From NCBI GenBank assembly GCA_016722375.1, contig JADKJG010000003.1:1-64000 (forward strand): 64,000 nt of DNA. Direction: 5' to 3'. A program made the translations under genes and the position numbers. The stretch is from Bacteroidota bacterium (GTDB lineage Bacteria > Bacteroidota > Bacteroidia > Chitinophagales > LD1). Under the pieces are notes generated by a model. It did not search any database. It was not told where the DNA came from and saw nothing but the letters and a program-made list of their open reading frames with translations. The first letter of the stretch is position 1. Every line of letters starts with the position of its first letter. Below, in pieces: positions 1 through 6,755 of this stretch.

Positions 1-1469
1 CCTTTGCGATTAAATAAGTCGTCTTGCTTTTTCGCTGAAACCAACAAGCTGTCAATTTCTCCTTCTGGTTCGTCCCACATATTGTGAGTGAACAAGCGGT
101 TCAAACATTTTCTGATAATTAACTTCTCTTTGTCGTCAAGTGCAGGGCGATAAAGGATTTTTTCCCGTTCCTCATTAGTCATTGTCTGCAAAGCGAAATA
201 CAATATACTTTTAAGATATGGAGCCCAAGTCAGAACAGAACCTTTGTGCCAAATACGTCTTGCTTTTAGTTGAACATTTGTAAGTGTCCTGCCTTTTACG
301 TTTTGTATCCAGTCGTTTAGAAAACTTTCGTCAACAAGAATTGAAACCAACTCTTTGAAATTGTCAACTTCTAAATTTCTGTAGTCGTCAGCCGCAGTAA
401 ATTTTGCTGTTGAAGGTTCAAGAAAAAGTGTTGCAGGGAAAAGAGTTTTGTTTAGTAGGTCAATAGTCATTGGAAAACTTGCGTCCTTAAATGCCTCTGC
501 AACAAACTTTGATAAAGTAGAGTTGTCAAGTGCTGAATTTTTTATTGCACTCCGCAACATTTCTTTTGCTTCCAATTTTGCATATTGTTTCTCCGTAACA
601 AGAAAGTGAACAAAATTGCTCTCGGTATGATTGTCTGCTGGCTTGTTAGAGATAAACTCTTCAAGAAGTTCTTTGTAAATAACCGAAAGTCGGTCAAGAA
701 GGGTAGAAGTATAAAATGGAACTTGTTTAAGTTTTGAATGTGCTTCAAGATTTGTAATCATCAAATCGTCAAACAGCTTTTTTGCTTTTTCCGCTTCGTC
801 AGGTGAAATGTAAAACTTAACATCAATGTCGCTAAGATTATTCAGAACTTGTCCAGCAAGTTTATGTTGTCCGTCAAATAGTTTAAGTCGGTTACCTACT
901 AACCTGCCAATTGATGGAGCAAGTTGTGGGTGGTCTTGTAAGTGGTCACGAATTGTTATCAATCTCTTGTAATCAATTACTCTTGGCTGAAGTCCTTCTT
1001 GGTCGTCATTCTCAAGCCAAGAGATTGGAATTTTACCATAGAAATAATCTACTCCGAGAATTTTGTCGTGAAGAAGTTGAAACTCTCTTGCTTCTGAACC
1101 GTCATCAATTTTTATTGTTGCTCCGTTTCTGTTAGCGTGGGTATTTTTATGTTGAACCTCTTTGAGTTCAAAGATGTCTTGAAGTTTTATGTTGTTCTTT
1201 TTGTGCTGAAACAATCTTTCAAGTTTGAGATTGTCCCGAACATCATAAAGCGATTGGTCTGATTTTCTTCGGTTGTATTTTTTTAAAACTATCCGAATGT
1301 TTACTACATCAGTTTCTCCGTCCTTTGAAAACGGTTGGATATGGTCATATTCAATATCGTCAGTGTCTGCAATGATTTCTCCTGAAATAAAACATCTCAA
1401 CGAACCGTCTGCTGAAAGTTGTTGCTGTCTGACTGTTTGCTTTTCTGGTTCTGATAACTGTCTTTTCAT
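1..1469 (-). CDS. HNH nuclease fused to DGQHK (ParB/DndB-like) domain protein, C-terminus cut by window edge
   Basis: The ATG is at 1469 and the frame stays open to the left edge, so 489 residues are visible and the end is missing. Residues 25-70 form an HNH domain: C26 and C-free beta hairpin, then YDHIQPFSKDGETD with D42-H43, N57 and the closing NRRK around 66-69. Residues 190-260 contain LFDGQHKLAG (DGQHK at 199-203), the signature seen in DGQHR/DndB-like and, as DGQQR, in DUF262 (GmrS) proteins, which have a ParB-like fold. The rest is helical and unrecognised. Families with HNH plus DGQ(H/Q)R motifs act in DNA modification-dependent restriction and phage defence; here the domain order is HNH first, the reverse of GmrSD. 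The defence role is inferred. The 151-aa gene lies 21 bp upstream and is probably cotranscribed. Confidence 0.75.
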   Translation of the reverse strand, partial: MKRQLSEPEKQTVRQQQLSADGSLRCFISGEIIADTDDIEYDHIQPFSKDGETDVVNIRIVLKKYNRRKSDQSLYDVRDNLKLERLFQHKKNNIKLQDIFELKEVQHKNTHANRNGATIKIDDGSEAREFQLLHDKILGVDYFYGKIPISWLENDDQEGLQPRVIDYKRLITIRDHLQDHPQLAPSIGRLVGNRLKLFDGQHKLAGQVLNNLSDIDVKFYISPDEAEKAKKLFDDLMITNLEAHSKLKQVPFYTSTLLDRLSVIYKELLEEFISNKPADNHTESNFVHFLVTEKQYAKLEAKEMLRSAIKNSALDNSTLSKFVAEAFKDASFPMTIDLLNKTLFPATLFLEPSTAKFTAADDYRNLEVDNFKELVSILVDESFLNDWIQNVKGRTLTNVQLKARRIWHKGSVLTWAPYLKSILYFALQTMTNEEREKILYRPALDDKEKLIIRKCLNRLFTHNMWDEPEGEIDSLLVSAKKQDDLFNRK

Positions 1470-1490
1470 TTTCTATTGTTTGTTAGTGGT

Positions 1491-1946
1491 TTATTGTTGT
1501 GCAACACAGCCGAAAGCTACAATTTTATTGTCTCCATCAATTTCAACAAAGGTTTTACCCTGCAAATTAAATTGCTCTCTGTAATCTTTAAGTTCCTGTT
1601 GTATGCCGTGAATGAGAAACTTAGCTTCGGTATTTGTCGCTTGCTCAATGTAGCTGAACATCTTTGCAAGATTTGTTTTTTGAGTTACAAACTTGTCAGC
1701 AACATATATTTCCCATTGTCCTTGCTCTGTTTCTTTCTCATGCTTAATAATCATCATTAAGTCAAAACTAAAGTCCTTGTCGCTATTAGGAATGACGAGA
1801 GGATAAACAGCGGCTTTGCCGCTGGCTTTTTCCATTTCGTCATAAATGCTTTTCAATGCCTCTTGACTTGAAAGAAATGAAGTTACCTCATCGTCCACAT
1901 AAAAGTGGATTACGTTGTCAGAAAAAGTCCGTTGTGTTTTAAGCAT
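1491..1946 (-). CDS. hypothetical protein, partner of the HNH/DGQHK gene
   Basis: This 151-aa protein starts at an ATG at 1946 and ends 21 bp before the HNH/DGQHK gene, so the two likely form one transcript. I do not recognise the family. It has no signal peptide or membrane segment, is acidic and charged, and reads as an alternating alpha/beta cytosolic domain (for example VIHFYVDDEVTSFLSS near the start and TFVEIDGDNKIVAFGCV at the end). Its position directly ahead of a nuclease-like gene suggests a sensor, immunity or accessory subunit, but this is only guilt by association. Confidence 0.6.
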   Translation of the reverse strand: MLKTQRTFSDNVIHFYVDDEVTSFLSSQEALKSIYDEMEKASGKAAVYPLVIPNSDKDFSFDLMMIIKHEKETEQGQWEIYVADKFVTQKTNLAKMFSYIEQATNTEAKFLIHGIQQELKDYREQFNLQGKTFVEIDGDNKIVAFGCVAQQ

Positions 1947-2070
1947 TTGTCAGAGTTTAAGTTTGTAAAAATTGTCCGTCCTGTTGTTCGTTTTATGTCG
2001 GTCAGTCGGTGGTCGCACGGTCGTCACAGAATAGCCGATAACATTTATTATGCGAAATAAAGCTATCAAA

Positions 2071-2129
2071 ACTTTCGCTTATCCGCAGTTTAAGCGCGAA
2101 AAAGCGAAAGTTTGTGTTTCGCTTTTTCG
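2071..2129. repeat. two overlapping, mutually exclusive inverted repeats
   Basis: A perfect 13-bp inverted repeat (arms CGAAAAAGCGAAA at 2097-2109 and its complement at 2117-2129, 7-nt loop) overlaps a perfect 10-bp inverted repeat (ACTTTCGCTT at 2071-2080 with AAGCGAAAGT at 2102-2111). The AAGCGAAA core is shared, so a transcript could form only one stem at a time. It overlaps the tail of the integrase remnant, so it may be the terminator of that dead gene or the end of the element it belonged to. Confidence 0.6.
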
Positions 2130-2207
2130 TATCAGTTTATCCAAAGGTGATTGTATTTTGTTCAGTTTTTTACTGCTGACATGCGTATAGATCATCGTTG
2201 TTTTAGG
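2079..2207 (-). pseudogene. tyrosine recombinase/integrase, C-terminal remnant
   Basis: Read on the minus strand, 2207 to 2079 encodes PKTTMIYTHVSSKKLNKIQS followed by PLDKL and then a stop. The KTTxIYTHVSxKxLxxIxSPLDxL pattern is the catalytic-tyrosine tail of XerC/D-like integrases of Bacteroidota mobile elements; the Tyr in MIYTH would be the nucleophile. Just upstream the frame is closed by TGA (2208-2210) and I find no HxxR box or other recombinase motif in 2208-2492, so only the last 40 or so residues survive. The scar marks this stretch as a former mobile element. No other gene is visible in 1947-2492. Confidence 0.7.
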
Positions 2208-2492
2208 TCAATTGTCACCTCCCTTCGGTAAGGTGCTTCGGCAAATAGCCGTTCTTCACCATGGTGTTCCTAAACAGATAATCTGAGGGGTGGTTTTGTC
2301 ATTTATCAAAATTAAAATTCTTTTCTTCTTATGCCAAATATCCATGATAGATACCCCCCCCTCGCATATATAGTTTTAGCACCTTCTAATTTTGCATTAT
2401 ACATAGATGTAAATATCAATATGATGCCATTTTCGGTATGTATCCCCTCAAGACACTTGGTCATAGAAAAGTTATTTTAGCAACAAAAAAAC

Positions 2493-2669
2493 ATGAACAA
2501 CCACAAAGTTGAAATTTATCAAAGCGACGACTTCACAAAGCTAAAGAATAGCATAAACGCATTTATTGCGCAAGGTGACCTAAAATCAGTGAGCGTTTCC
2601 ATTACTTCAGTTGGGGCAAAGGAGTATGATGAACAGATTTACACCGCTTGCATTACATATAGCTGGTAA
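2493..2669 (+). CDS. Cse60-like small protein
   Basis: A 58-aa frame starts at ATG 2493. The layout, an N-terminal VEIYQSDDFTKLKNSINAFI and a C-terminal beta strand EQIYTACITYSW, resembles the Cse60 (DUF2758) family of Firmicutes, where a beta strand, a short acidic stretch, an amphipathic helix (KVNEFL) and a final YSAMIxY strand occur in the same order and length. Function of that family is poorly known (a sporulation-expressed gene in Bacillus); here it lies in an accessory island and sporulation is excluded. Convergent with the ImmA/IrrE gene and sharing its terminator hairpin. Confidence 0.55.
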   Translation: MNNHKVEIYQSDDFTKLKNSINAFIAQGDLKSVSVSITSVGAKEYDEQIYTACITYSW

Positions 2670-2675
2670 ATAAAA

Positions 2676-2693
2676 AAGCCCCTTTCTGGGCTT
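2676..2693. terminator. hairpin terminator between convergent genes
   Basis: AAGCCC (2677-2682) pairs with GGGCTT (2688-2693) across a short loop, with A-rich sequence before it and CGCTTTT after it. It can end both the Cse60-like gene (stop at 2669) and the ImmA/IrrE gene (stop at 2705). Confidence 0.55.
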
Positions 2694-2704
2694 CGCTTTT
2701 ATTG

Positions 2705-3751
2705 TTATGCGACTTTTAGTCGCTTGGACTTGGTGAAAAATCTTTCTTCCATTTCATCAACATTCAATCTGAATATTCCGGCGAGTTCCTTCTTGCTATA
2801 TTCAAGGTCGGTAATAAACAAATTTGCCATCCGGTTCAACAATGTGGCTTCTTCTTTTGGGACTTCAATAGGCTCAACCTTCCTCCATCCCCTTGACGCG
2901 AATTGCGACCACAAATATCTTGCGCTGTTATAAGTAATAAGGCTTTGCTTTTGCGCTCTAAACACAATTGACTGCATTGATATTTTCCAAATTCTTTTAA
3001 GGTCTGCCAATTTCTCAATGGTCAACCTTCCTTCCAAATCATATTTACACTCGCTTAACGGCATTAAAAACTCAATGCCAAATCCAAAAGCATCTCCCTC
3101 CTCATCTCTTGAAAATGAGGGGATACTATTCATGTGCAAAATGACATGACCAAGTTCGTGAGCCAAAGTCAATCTTTGCCTATCACCGGAAGCGTTTTTA
3201 TTTATAAATATTATTGGATGCCCGGTGTCAGTTACAATAGTTCTCCCGTCTATTTTATCGGTATCAAAATCAAGTTGAATAATAATGATGCCATTGTCCT
3301 CTATAACTTGAGCAAGGTTTTGTACGGCTCCTTTAGGAATTTTCCAATAGCTCCTTAAAAATTGAGCTACCTTTTCAGGGGAATCTGTTTCTTCTTTTAA
3401 TACTGGTATATTGTGCGTTGACAACTCTAAAGACTTGAGCATTTCCTCAATATTGGCCTTATAAATATTCATCAAAGCCTCTGCTTTAAGTTTTGTTTTC
3501 TGCTCAATAACAATCGCCTTTCTATAATGAGTATCTGTTGTTGCAAGCGTGATTTGTTGAAAGAAAAATTCTTCTGGGTAGCTAAGAGTGGCACACAACT
3601 TTTTCAAATTTTCTGGTGACACATTCAATGCGTCCCTTTCTATCCTACTAAGGTTGCTTTGTGGTATATCGGTTAGCTCGGCAAGCTCGGTTTGGGTGTA
3701 ACCACGCGACTCACGAGCAAGTTGAATCATCTTATGGTTTACTTTATTCAT
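2705..3751 (-). CDS. XRE-family regulator with ImmA/IrrE metallopeptidase domain
   Basis: This 348-aa protein starts at ATG 3751. Residues 7-60 are a lambda-repressor-like helix-turn-helix (RGYTQTELAELTDIPQSNLS). Residues 150-240 are an ImmA/IrrE zinc protease with HELGH at 198-202 and a downstream E in DEEGDAFGFGIEFL. In ICEBs1, ImmA cleaves the partner repressor; fused XRE-ImmA proteins are common on mobile elements and in toxin-antitoxin-like modules. The start codon overlaps the stop of the 194-aa gene by 4 bp (ATGA), indicating coupled translation. Two direct repeats upstream of the pair (4376-4431) are candidate operators. Substrate unknown; the 194-aa partner is the obvious candidate. 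Confidence 0.9.
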   Translation of the reverse strand: MNKVNHKMIQLARESRGYTQTELAELTDIPQSNLSRIERDALNVSPENLKKLCATLSYPEEFFFQQITLATTDTHYRKAIVIEQKTKLKAEALMNIYKANIEEMLKSLELSTHNIPVLKEETDSPEKVAQFLRSYWKIPKGAVQNLAQVIEDNGIIIIQLDFDTDKIDGRTIVTDTGHPIIFINKNASGDRQRLTLAHELGHVILHMNSIPSFSRDEEGDAFGFGIEFLMPLSECKYDLEGRLTIEKLADLKRIWKISMQSIVFRAQKQSLITYNSARYLWSQFASRGWRKVEPIEVPKEEATLLNRMANLFITDLEYSKKELAGIFRLNVDEMEERFFTKSKRLKVA

Positions 3752-4332
3752 TCTGCTTTCTTAATTTTTATTTGTTTTTCTTCTCTTACTAATGGCACAA
3801 TCGGCTCTAATGGTAATGTTGTTATTGTACCGGTCGCGTCATTATTGTTATCAATATTTATTGTCCATTCTATTGAGTCATTTGTCCGGCATACAATAAC
3901 TAATCGTTCGTAGTATGTCCATGTAGCATCAACTTTATATCCCAAATCTATAAAGGTTAGACTGGTTTCGTCCGAAAATAATACCAACTGATGTGTTAAG
4001 ATGTCGGTGTTTCTATACGTTTTGGCATTGCTTGATAGATTATTGTGGTTCACCTTTTTTATTCTGCCCACGAGCGAATTATTAAACACTATTTGCAATG
4101 ATTGATATTTCATTTTTAGCAATACCCCGCCTTGTTCTACAAAATGCCGTTTTGCTTTTTCAATAGCCAAACTATGTAGTGTTGAACACTTCGCTCTATT
4201 ATTCCACCTTTCGTTTGTAGCGTTCATCGCTAAATTTAGTTCTACTAATGATTCGTTCATTATCATTGCAAGAGCAGAGGCATGTGGCATTAAAATCTCT
4301 CTTGCTTGTTCTTTGGGTACTAATTGGCTCAT
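3748..4332 (-). CDS. hypothetical protein coupled to the XRE-ImmA/IrrE gene
   Basis: A 194-aa protein starting at ATG 4332 whose last 4 bp overlap the start of the ImmA/IrrE gene. The N-terminal third is helical (many Ala, Glu, Asn: ASALAMIMNESLVELNLAMN), the middle is beta-rich, and the end is a short Lys/Glu tail. No signal peptide or membrane helix. I do not recognise the family. Proteins of similar size precede XRE-ImmA genes in many genomes, so it may be the target of the protease or the toxic half of a two-gene module; that is inference from the overlap alone. Confidence 0.65.
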   Translation of the reverse strand: MSQLVPKEQAREILMPHASALAMIMNESLVELNLAMNATNERWNNRAKCSTLHSLAIEKAKRHFVEQGGVLLKMKYQSLQIVFNNSLVGRIKKVNHNNLSSNAKTYRNTDILTHQLVLFSDETSLTFIDLGYKVDATWTYYERLVIVCRTNDSIEWTINIDNNNDATGTITTLPLEPIVPLVREEKQIKIKKAE

Positions 4333-4375
4333 TTCATATTATTTGCGGCAAAGTAAAGCATAAAAACTGAAATCT

Positions 4376-4431
4376 GCAAATTCATTTGTAATTAGACAAA
4401 ATAATATTTGCAAATCTCTTTGTAATTAGAC
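4376..4431. promoter_or_regulatory. paired 22-bp direct repeats, candidate operator
   Basis: Two copies of GCAAATnnnTTTGTAATTAGAC (4376-4397 and 4410-4431) differ only in the three n positions and are 34 bp apart start to start. They lie in the divergent gap between the 194-aa/ImmA operon and the transposase gene. The second copy contains the TTTG that serves as the -33 element of the transposase promoter. Binding by the XRE protein next door is the natural guess. Confidence 0.55.
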
Positions 4432-4448
4432 ACTTATTCATACATTTG
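4419..4448 (+). promoter_or_regulatory. promoter of the IS1595-type transposase
   Basis: TTTG at 4419-4422 and TACATTTG at 4441-4448 match the Bacteroidota sigma-ABfr consensus (TTTG, about 19-21 bp, TAnnTTTG) with an 18-bp gap. The transposase ATG follows 17 bp later. Confidence 0.6.
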
Positions 4449-4465
4449 CAGTACAATTCACTCCT

Positions 4466-5380
4466 ATGGCAACTTATACTATCCAACAGTTCAGAGAGAA
4501 ATTCGCAACAGACGAGGCTTGTTTAGACAAGATTTTCACTTTGCGGTACGGGAAGTTAGAAGCATGTCCTGAATGTCAATGTGTTGCATCCTTTCGCCGC
4601 ATCACAACAAGACGTTGTTATCAATGCACCGAATGTTACACGCAATTCTATCCAACAGCCGGAACGGTATTTGAAAAGACGCGCACTCCTTTAGCGTCTT
4701 GGTTTTATGTAATCTATCTTTTCACTTCTACTCGTAACGGAGTAGCGGCTAAAGAAATTCAAAGACAATTAGGAGTGACTTACAAATGCGCTTTTAGAAT
4801 GGGGCATTGCATCCGTGCCCTGATTCAAGGAATGGGTGCAGAAGCACTAAAGGGGCTTGTAGAATGTGATGAAACGTTTGTAGGTGGGAAAGAATCTAAC
4901 AAGCATAAAGACCGCAGACCAAAACCAATTCATGTTAGCGTGAATAAAGAAAAGAGAAAATCTCCCATAGCCGGAAAGACTATTGTATTCGGAGCATTGG
5001 AGCGCGATGGAAAAGTAATTACAAGAGTTATCCCTGACGTAACTACAAAGTCATTAAAGGCGGCATTAAAAGAAACAGTTGAAGAAGGCTCAATAGTTAT
5101 TACTGATGAACACGGAGGCTATAAATCAATTACAGACAAATATTTTCACGGTTATGTAAGTCATAGCAAAGGCGAATACGCGCGTGGCGTTGTTCACACA
5201 AATTCAATCGAAGGCTTTTGGGCGCAACTCAAAAGGACAGTAGGGGGAACTCACATATCCGTTTCGCCTAAGTATCTTCAACAGTACGCTAATGAGTGCG
5301 CGTTCAGGTATAACAACCGTAAAGAGCCGCAAATGATGTTTAAAGTGATTCTTGAGAACTTGCCAGTTCGAGAAATGTAA
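4466..5380 (+). CDS. IS1595 (ISXO2-like) family transposase
   Basis: A full-length 304-aa transposase. An N-terminal zinc ribbon has C34-x2-C37 (CPEC) and C51-x2-C54-x2-C57. The ISXO2-like catalytic domain follows, with D135 in VECDETFVGGKE, D214 in VITDEHGGY and E249 in HTNSIEGFWAQLK, matching the DDE triad. The protein cuts and joins element ends. I could not find terminal inverted repeats or a target duplication: the left gap (4333-4465) holds direct repeats instead, and the HicA-like gene starts only 4 bp after the stop. It may be an orphan copy or part of a larger element carrying passenger genes. Confidence 0.9.
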   Translation: MATYTIQQFREKFATDEACLDKIFTLRYGKLEACPECQCVASFRRITTRRCYQCTECYTQFYPTAGTVFEKTRTPLASWFYVIYLFTSTRNGVAAKEIQRQLGVTYKCAFRMGHCIRALIQGMGAEALKGLVECDETFVGGKESNKHKDRRPKPIHVSVNKEKRKSPIAGKTIVFGALERDGKVITRVIPDVTTKSLKAALKETVEEGSIVITDEHGGYKSITDKYFHGYVSHSKGEYARGVVHTNSIEGFWAQLKRTVGGTHISVSPKYLQQYANECAFRYNNRKEPQMMFKVILENLPVREM

Positions 5381-5384
5381 CCCC

Positions 5385-5657
5385 CTACTTATCTTTCTTG
5401 GCGTGAGTATTTTTTATATGCTCAGATACCTCTTGCATATATTGGCATTCAGAAATTATTTCTATCCCTAATCGAATGCAGGCTTGACAGGCGGTAAAGT
5501 GTCGAACTGGCTTTTCATCAATGGGGCAATCCATATACCAATGACCACCTTTTGGTCCAATTACCTTGATGGCAGAACCTTTGGTAGATTCCTTAAGTGG
5601 CTCAACAGTACATCCATGCGCATTAAACCAATCCCTTAAAAAGGCTCTGGTTATCAT
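5385..5657 (-). CDS. HicA-like toxin candidate
   Basis: A 90-aa protein whose ATG overlaps the stop of the HicB-like gene by 4 bp (5654-5657). The start (LRDWFNAHGCTVEPLKES) and the GPKGGHWYMDCPIDEKPV segment fit the small alpha-beta-beta-beta fold of HicA-like mRNA interferases, where a glycine-rich strand precedes the catalytic His; H48 in GGHWYM could play that part. It ends with a charged helix and has two Cys (CQAC) unusual for classic HicA. The assignment rests on size, order and overlap with HicB more than on clear identity. Tail-to-tail with the transposase gene. Confidence 0.5.
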   Translation of the reverse strand: MITRAFLRDWFNAHGCTVEPLKESTKGSAIKVIGPKGGHWYMDCPIDEKPVRHFTACQACIRLGIEIISECQYMQEVSEHIKNTHAKKDK

Positions 5658-5920
5658 GCAACTGGCGCGTACTCTACTGATTTAGTTTTTATGCTCCCGA
5701 TAATATTTTGGATTCTATCTGAGTGCATTTCTTCTGACCTCTGATGCTCGAAAGTCACATGCAATAGCTCATTTAGATTGACCATAGATTCTTCTTCCGT
5801 GTCACCTTCGGCAACTATGTTCGGGAATTGGGCAAAGAATGCTGTATAGCCGCCTATTTGGGGGTCTTCCACCATAATCACATCCAATTTAAAAGACTTA
5901 AACTCATTCATATCGTTCAT
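5654..5920 (-). CDS. HicB-like antitoxin
   Basis: The ATG at 5920 gives 88 aa; a GTG 39 bp upstream is possible but the HicB core starts soon after the ATG. VIMVEDPQIGGYTAFFAQFP followed by NIVAEGDTEEESMVNLNELL is the HicB fold: a strand carrying the GGYxAxxxxFP motif, then EGDTxEEAxxNL leading into a helix. HicB proteins neutralise HicA and repress their own promoter. Here the antitoxin gene comes first and the HicA-like gene second, with a 4-bp overlap. No C-terminal DNA-binding domain is visible, so it may be of the short HicB type. Confidence 0.7.
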   Translation of the reverse strand: MNDMNEFKSFKLDVIMVEDPQIGGYTAFFAQFPNIVAEGDTEEESMVNLNELLHVTFEHQRSEEMHSDRIQNIIGSIKTKSVEYAPVA

Positions 5921-6079
5921 GCGCTTTGGTTTTATATACGCAATGTAAATAAATTTCACTCAAATAAACAAATGTTTTATACATGGTAAACTTTGTAGCA
6001 CTATATACTACTCATACCACAATCGAAAATTTTATGCCTATTTAACCAATAACGGTAATGCGAAAAAAATATTGCACCA

Positions 6080-6226
6080 TCATTTTACGCCCTTCGGCTT
6101 TACTTCCGGCACTAACATTCTAAGCACCTTCTCAAAGTCCTCCTTGTGGTTTGGATTTGGCTTTGCCTCTTTCGGTTTATTGGGAGCGCGTTCCCTTGCT
6201 TTCTTGACAGACTTCTTCTTTGCCAT
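6080..6226 (-). CDS. small basic hypothetical protein (48 aa)
   Basis: An ATG at 6226 opens a 48-aa frame rich in Lys and Pro (MAKKKSVKKARERAPNKPKE), followed by PNPNHKEDFEKVLRMLVP. The ending resembles small Bacteroidota proteins carrying an NHxEDFxxLL motif; their role is unknown. A TAnnTTTG box lies 5 bp upstream of the ATG, which supports expression. It is too short for most gene callers. Confidence 0.55.
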   Translation of the reverse strand: MAKKKSVKKARERAPNKPKEAKPNPNHKEDFEKVLRMLVPEVKPKGVK

Positions 6227-6230
6227 GCGA

Positions 6231-6238
6231 CAAAGGTA
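6231..6238 (-). promoter_or_regulatory. -7 box of the 48-aa gene
   Basis: TACCTTTG on the minus strand matches TAnnTTTG exactly and ends 4 bp before the ATG at 6226, implying an essentially leaderless transcript. Confidence 0.45.
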
Positions 6239-6329
6239 AAACGAATTTATTTGGGGCTAAGTGTTCAGAGGGGATACATACCCCATTTTCCATGTTTTTC
6301 TGTTAATTGGCTGTATTTCGGCAAATATC

Positions 6330-6644
6330 CAGACTGTTTTTGTCACAGAAATAGGCAAAACCGCGGCAGAATTAGGCAAGTCCGTGACGGAAATATGGAA
6401 GTCTGTTATAAAATTAGGGAAGTGCGCGGCGGAAATACCTAAGTCCGTCGCAGAAATAGGTAAGTCTGTCATAAGAATAGGGAAGTTTGCGACAGAAATA
6501 CCTAAACTCAACACAGAAATAGGGAAGTCCGCCACGAAAATAGGTAAGTCTGCGGCAGGAATAGGTAAGTCTGTCTTGAGATTAGTCTGATAAACGGAGG
6601 AGATGCTCAAGTCTGGCCTGAGAATGGGGAAGTGATTTTCAAGG
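6330..6644. repeat. 21-bp tandem array 1
   Basis: Fifteen contiguous 21-bp units; the clearest run is 6351-6581. Consensus per unit: ATAGGnAAGTCnG, then three variable bases, then CAGAA. The period never slips. The unit length is a multiple of three, so open frames run through on both strands and read as heptads such as IGKSVTE, but the context is a divergent intergenic gap between the 48-aa gene and hisS and the adjacent frames lack any start-site support. I treat the array as non-coding. Confidence 0.85.
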
Positions 6645-6743
6645 TGCAACTTGCTCGGGCAGATTCATAATTAGTCCTTGCATTGAATAAGTCAGTCCGT
6701 ATTTTTGAAGGTTGCCTAAACTTATTAAAACAAACAGTTAAAC

Positions 6744-6751
6744 TATTTTCG
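6744..6751 (+). promoter_or_regulatory. probable -7 box of hisS
   Basis: TATTTTCG followed by CCCC ends 4 bp before the hisS ATG. It is one base from TAnnTTTG, and the same TATnTTCGC form precedes ldcA and deaD in this window. Confidence 0.4.
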
Positions 6752-6755
6752 CCCC

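Noticed and set aside
2217..2233. CACCT/AGGTG hairpin with CACCTCC resembling anti-Shine-Dalgarno sequence
   Set aside because: Too short, not beside a start or stop, and more likely decayed element sequence upstream of the integrase remnant.
4333..5480. Complete insertion sequence with terminal inverted repeats
   Set aside because: No inverted repeat pair or target duplication could be found; only direct repeats occur on the left and a gene begins 4 bp after the transposase.
6261..6590. Plus-strand frame of about 109 aa through array 1 (heptads such as IGKSVTE) and its 130-aa minus-strand mirror
   Set aside because: Any 21-bp repeat keeps frames open on both strands; neither frame has promoter or start support, and inverted units in sister arrays argue against coding.
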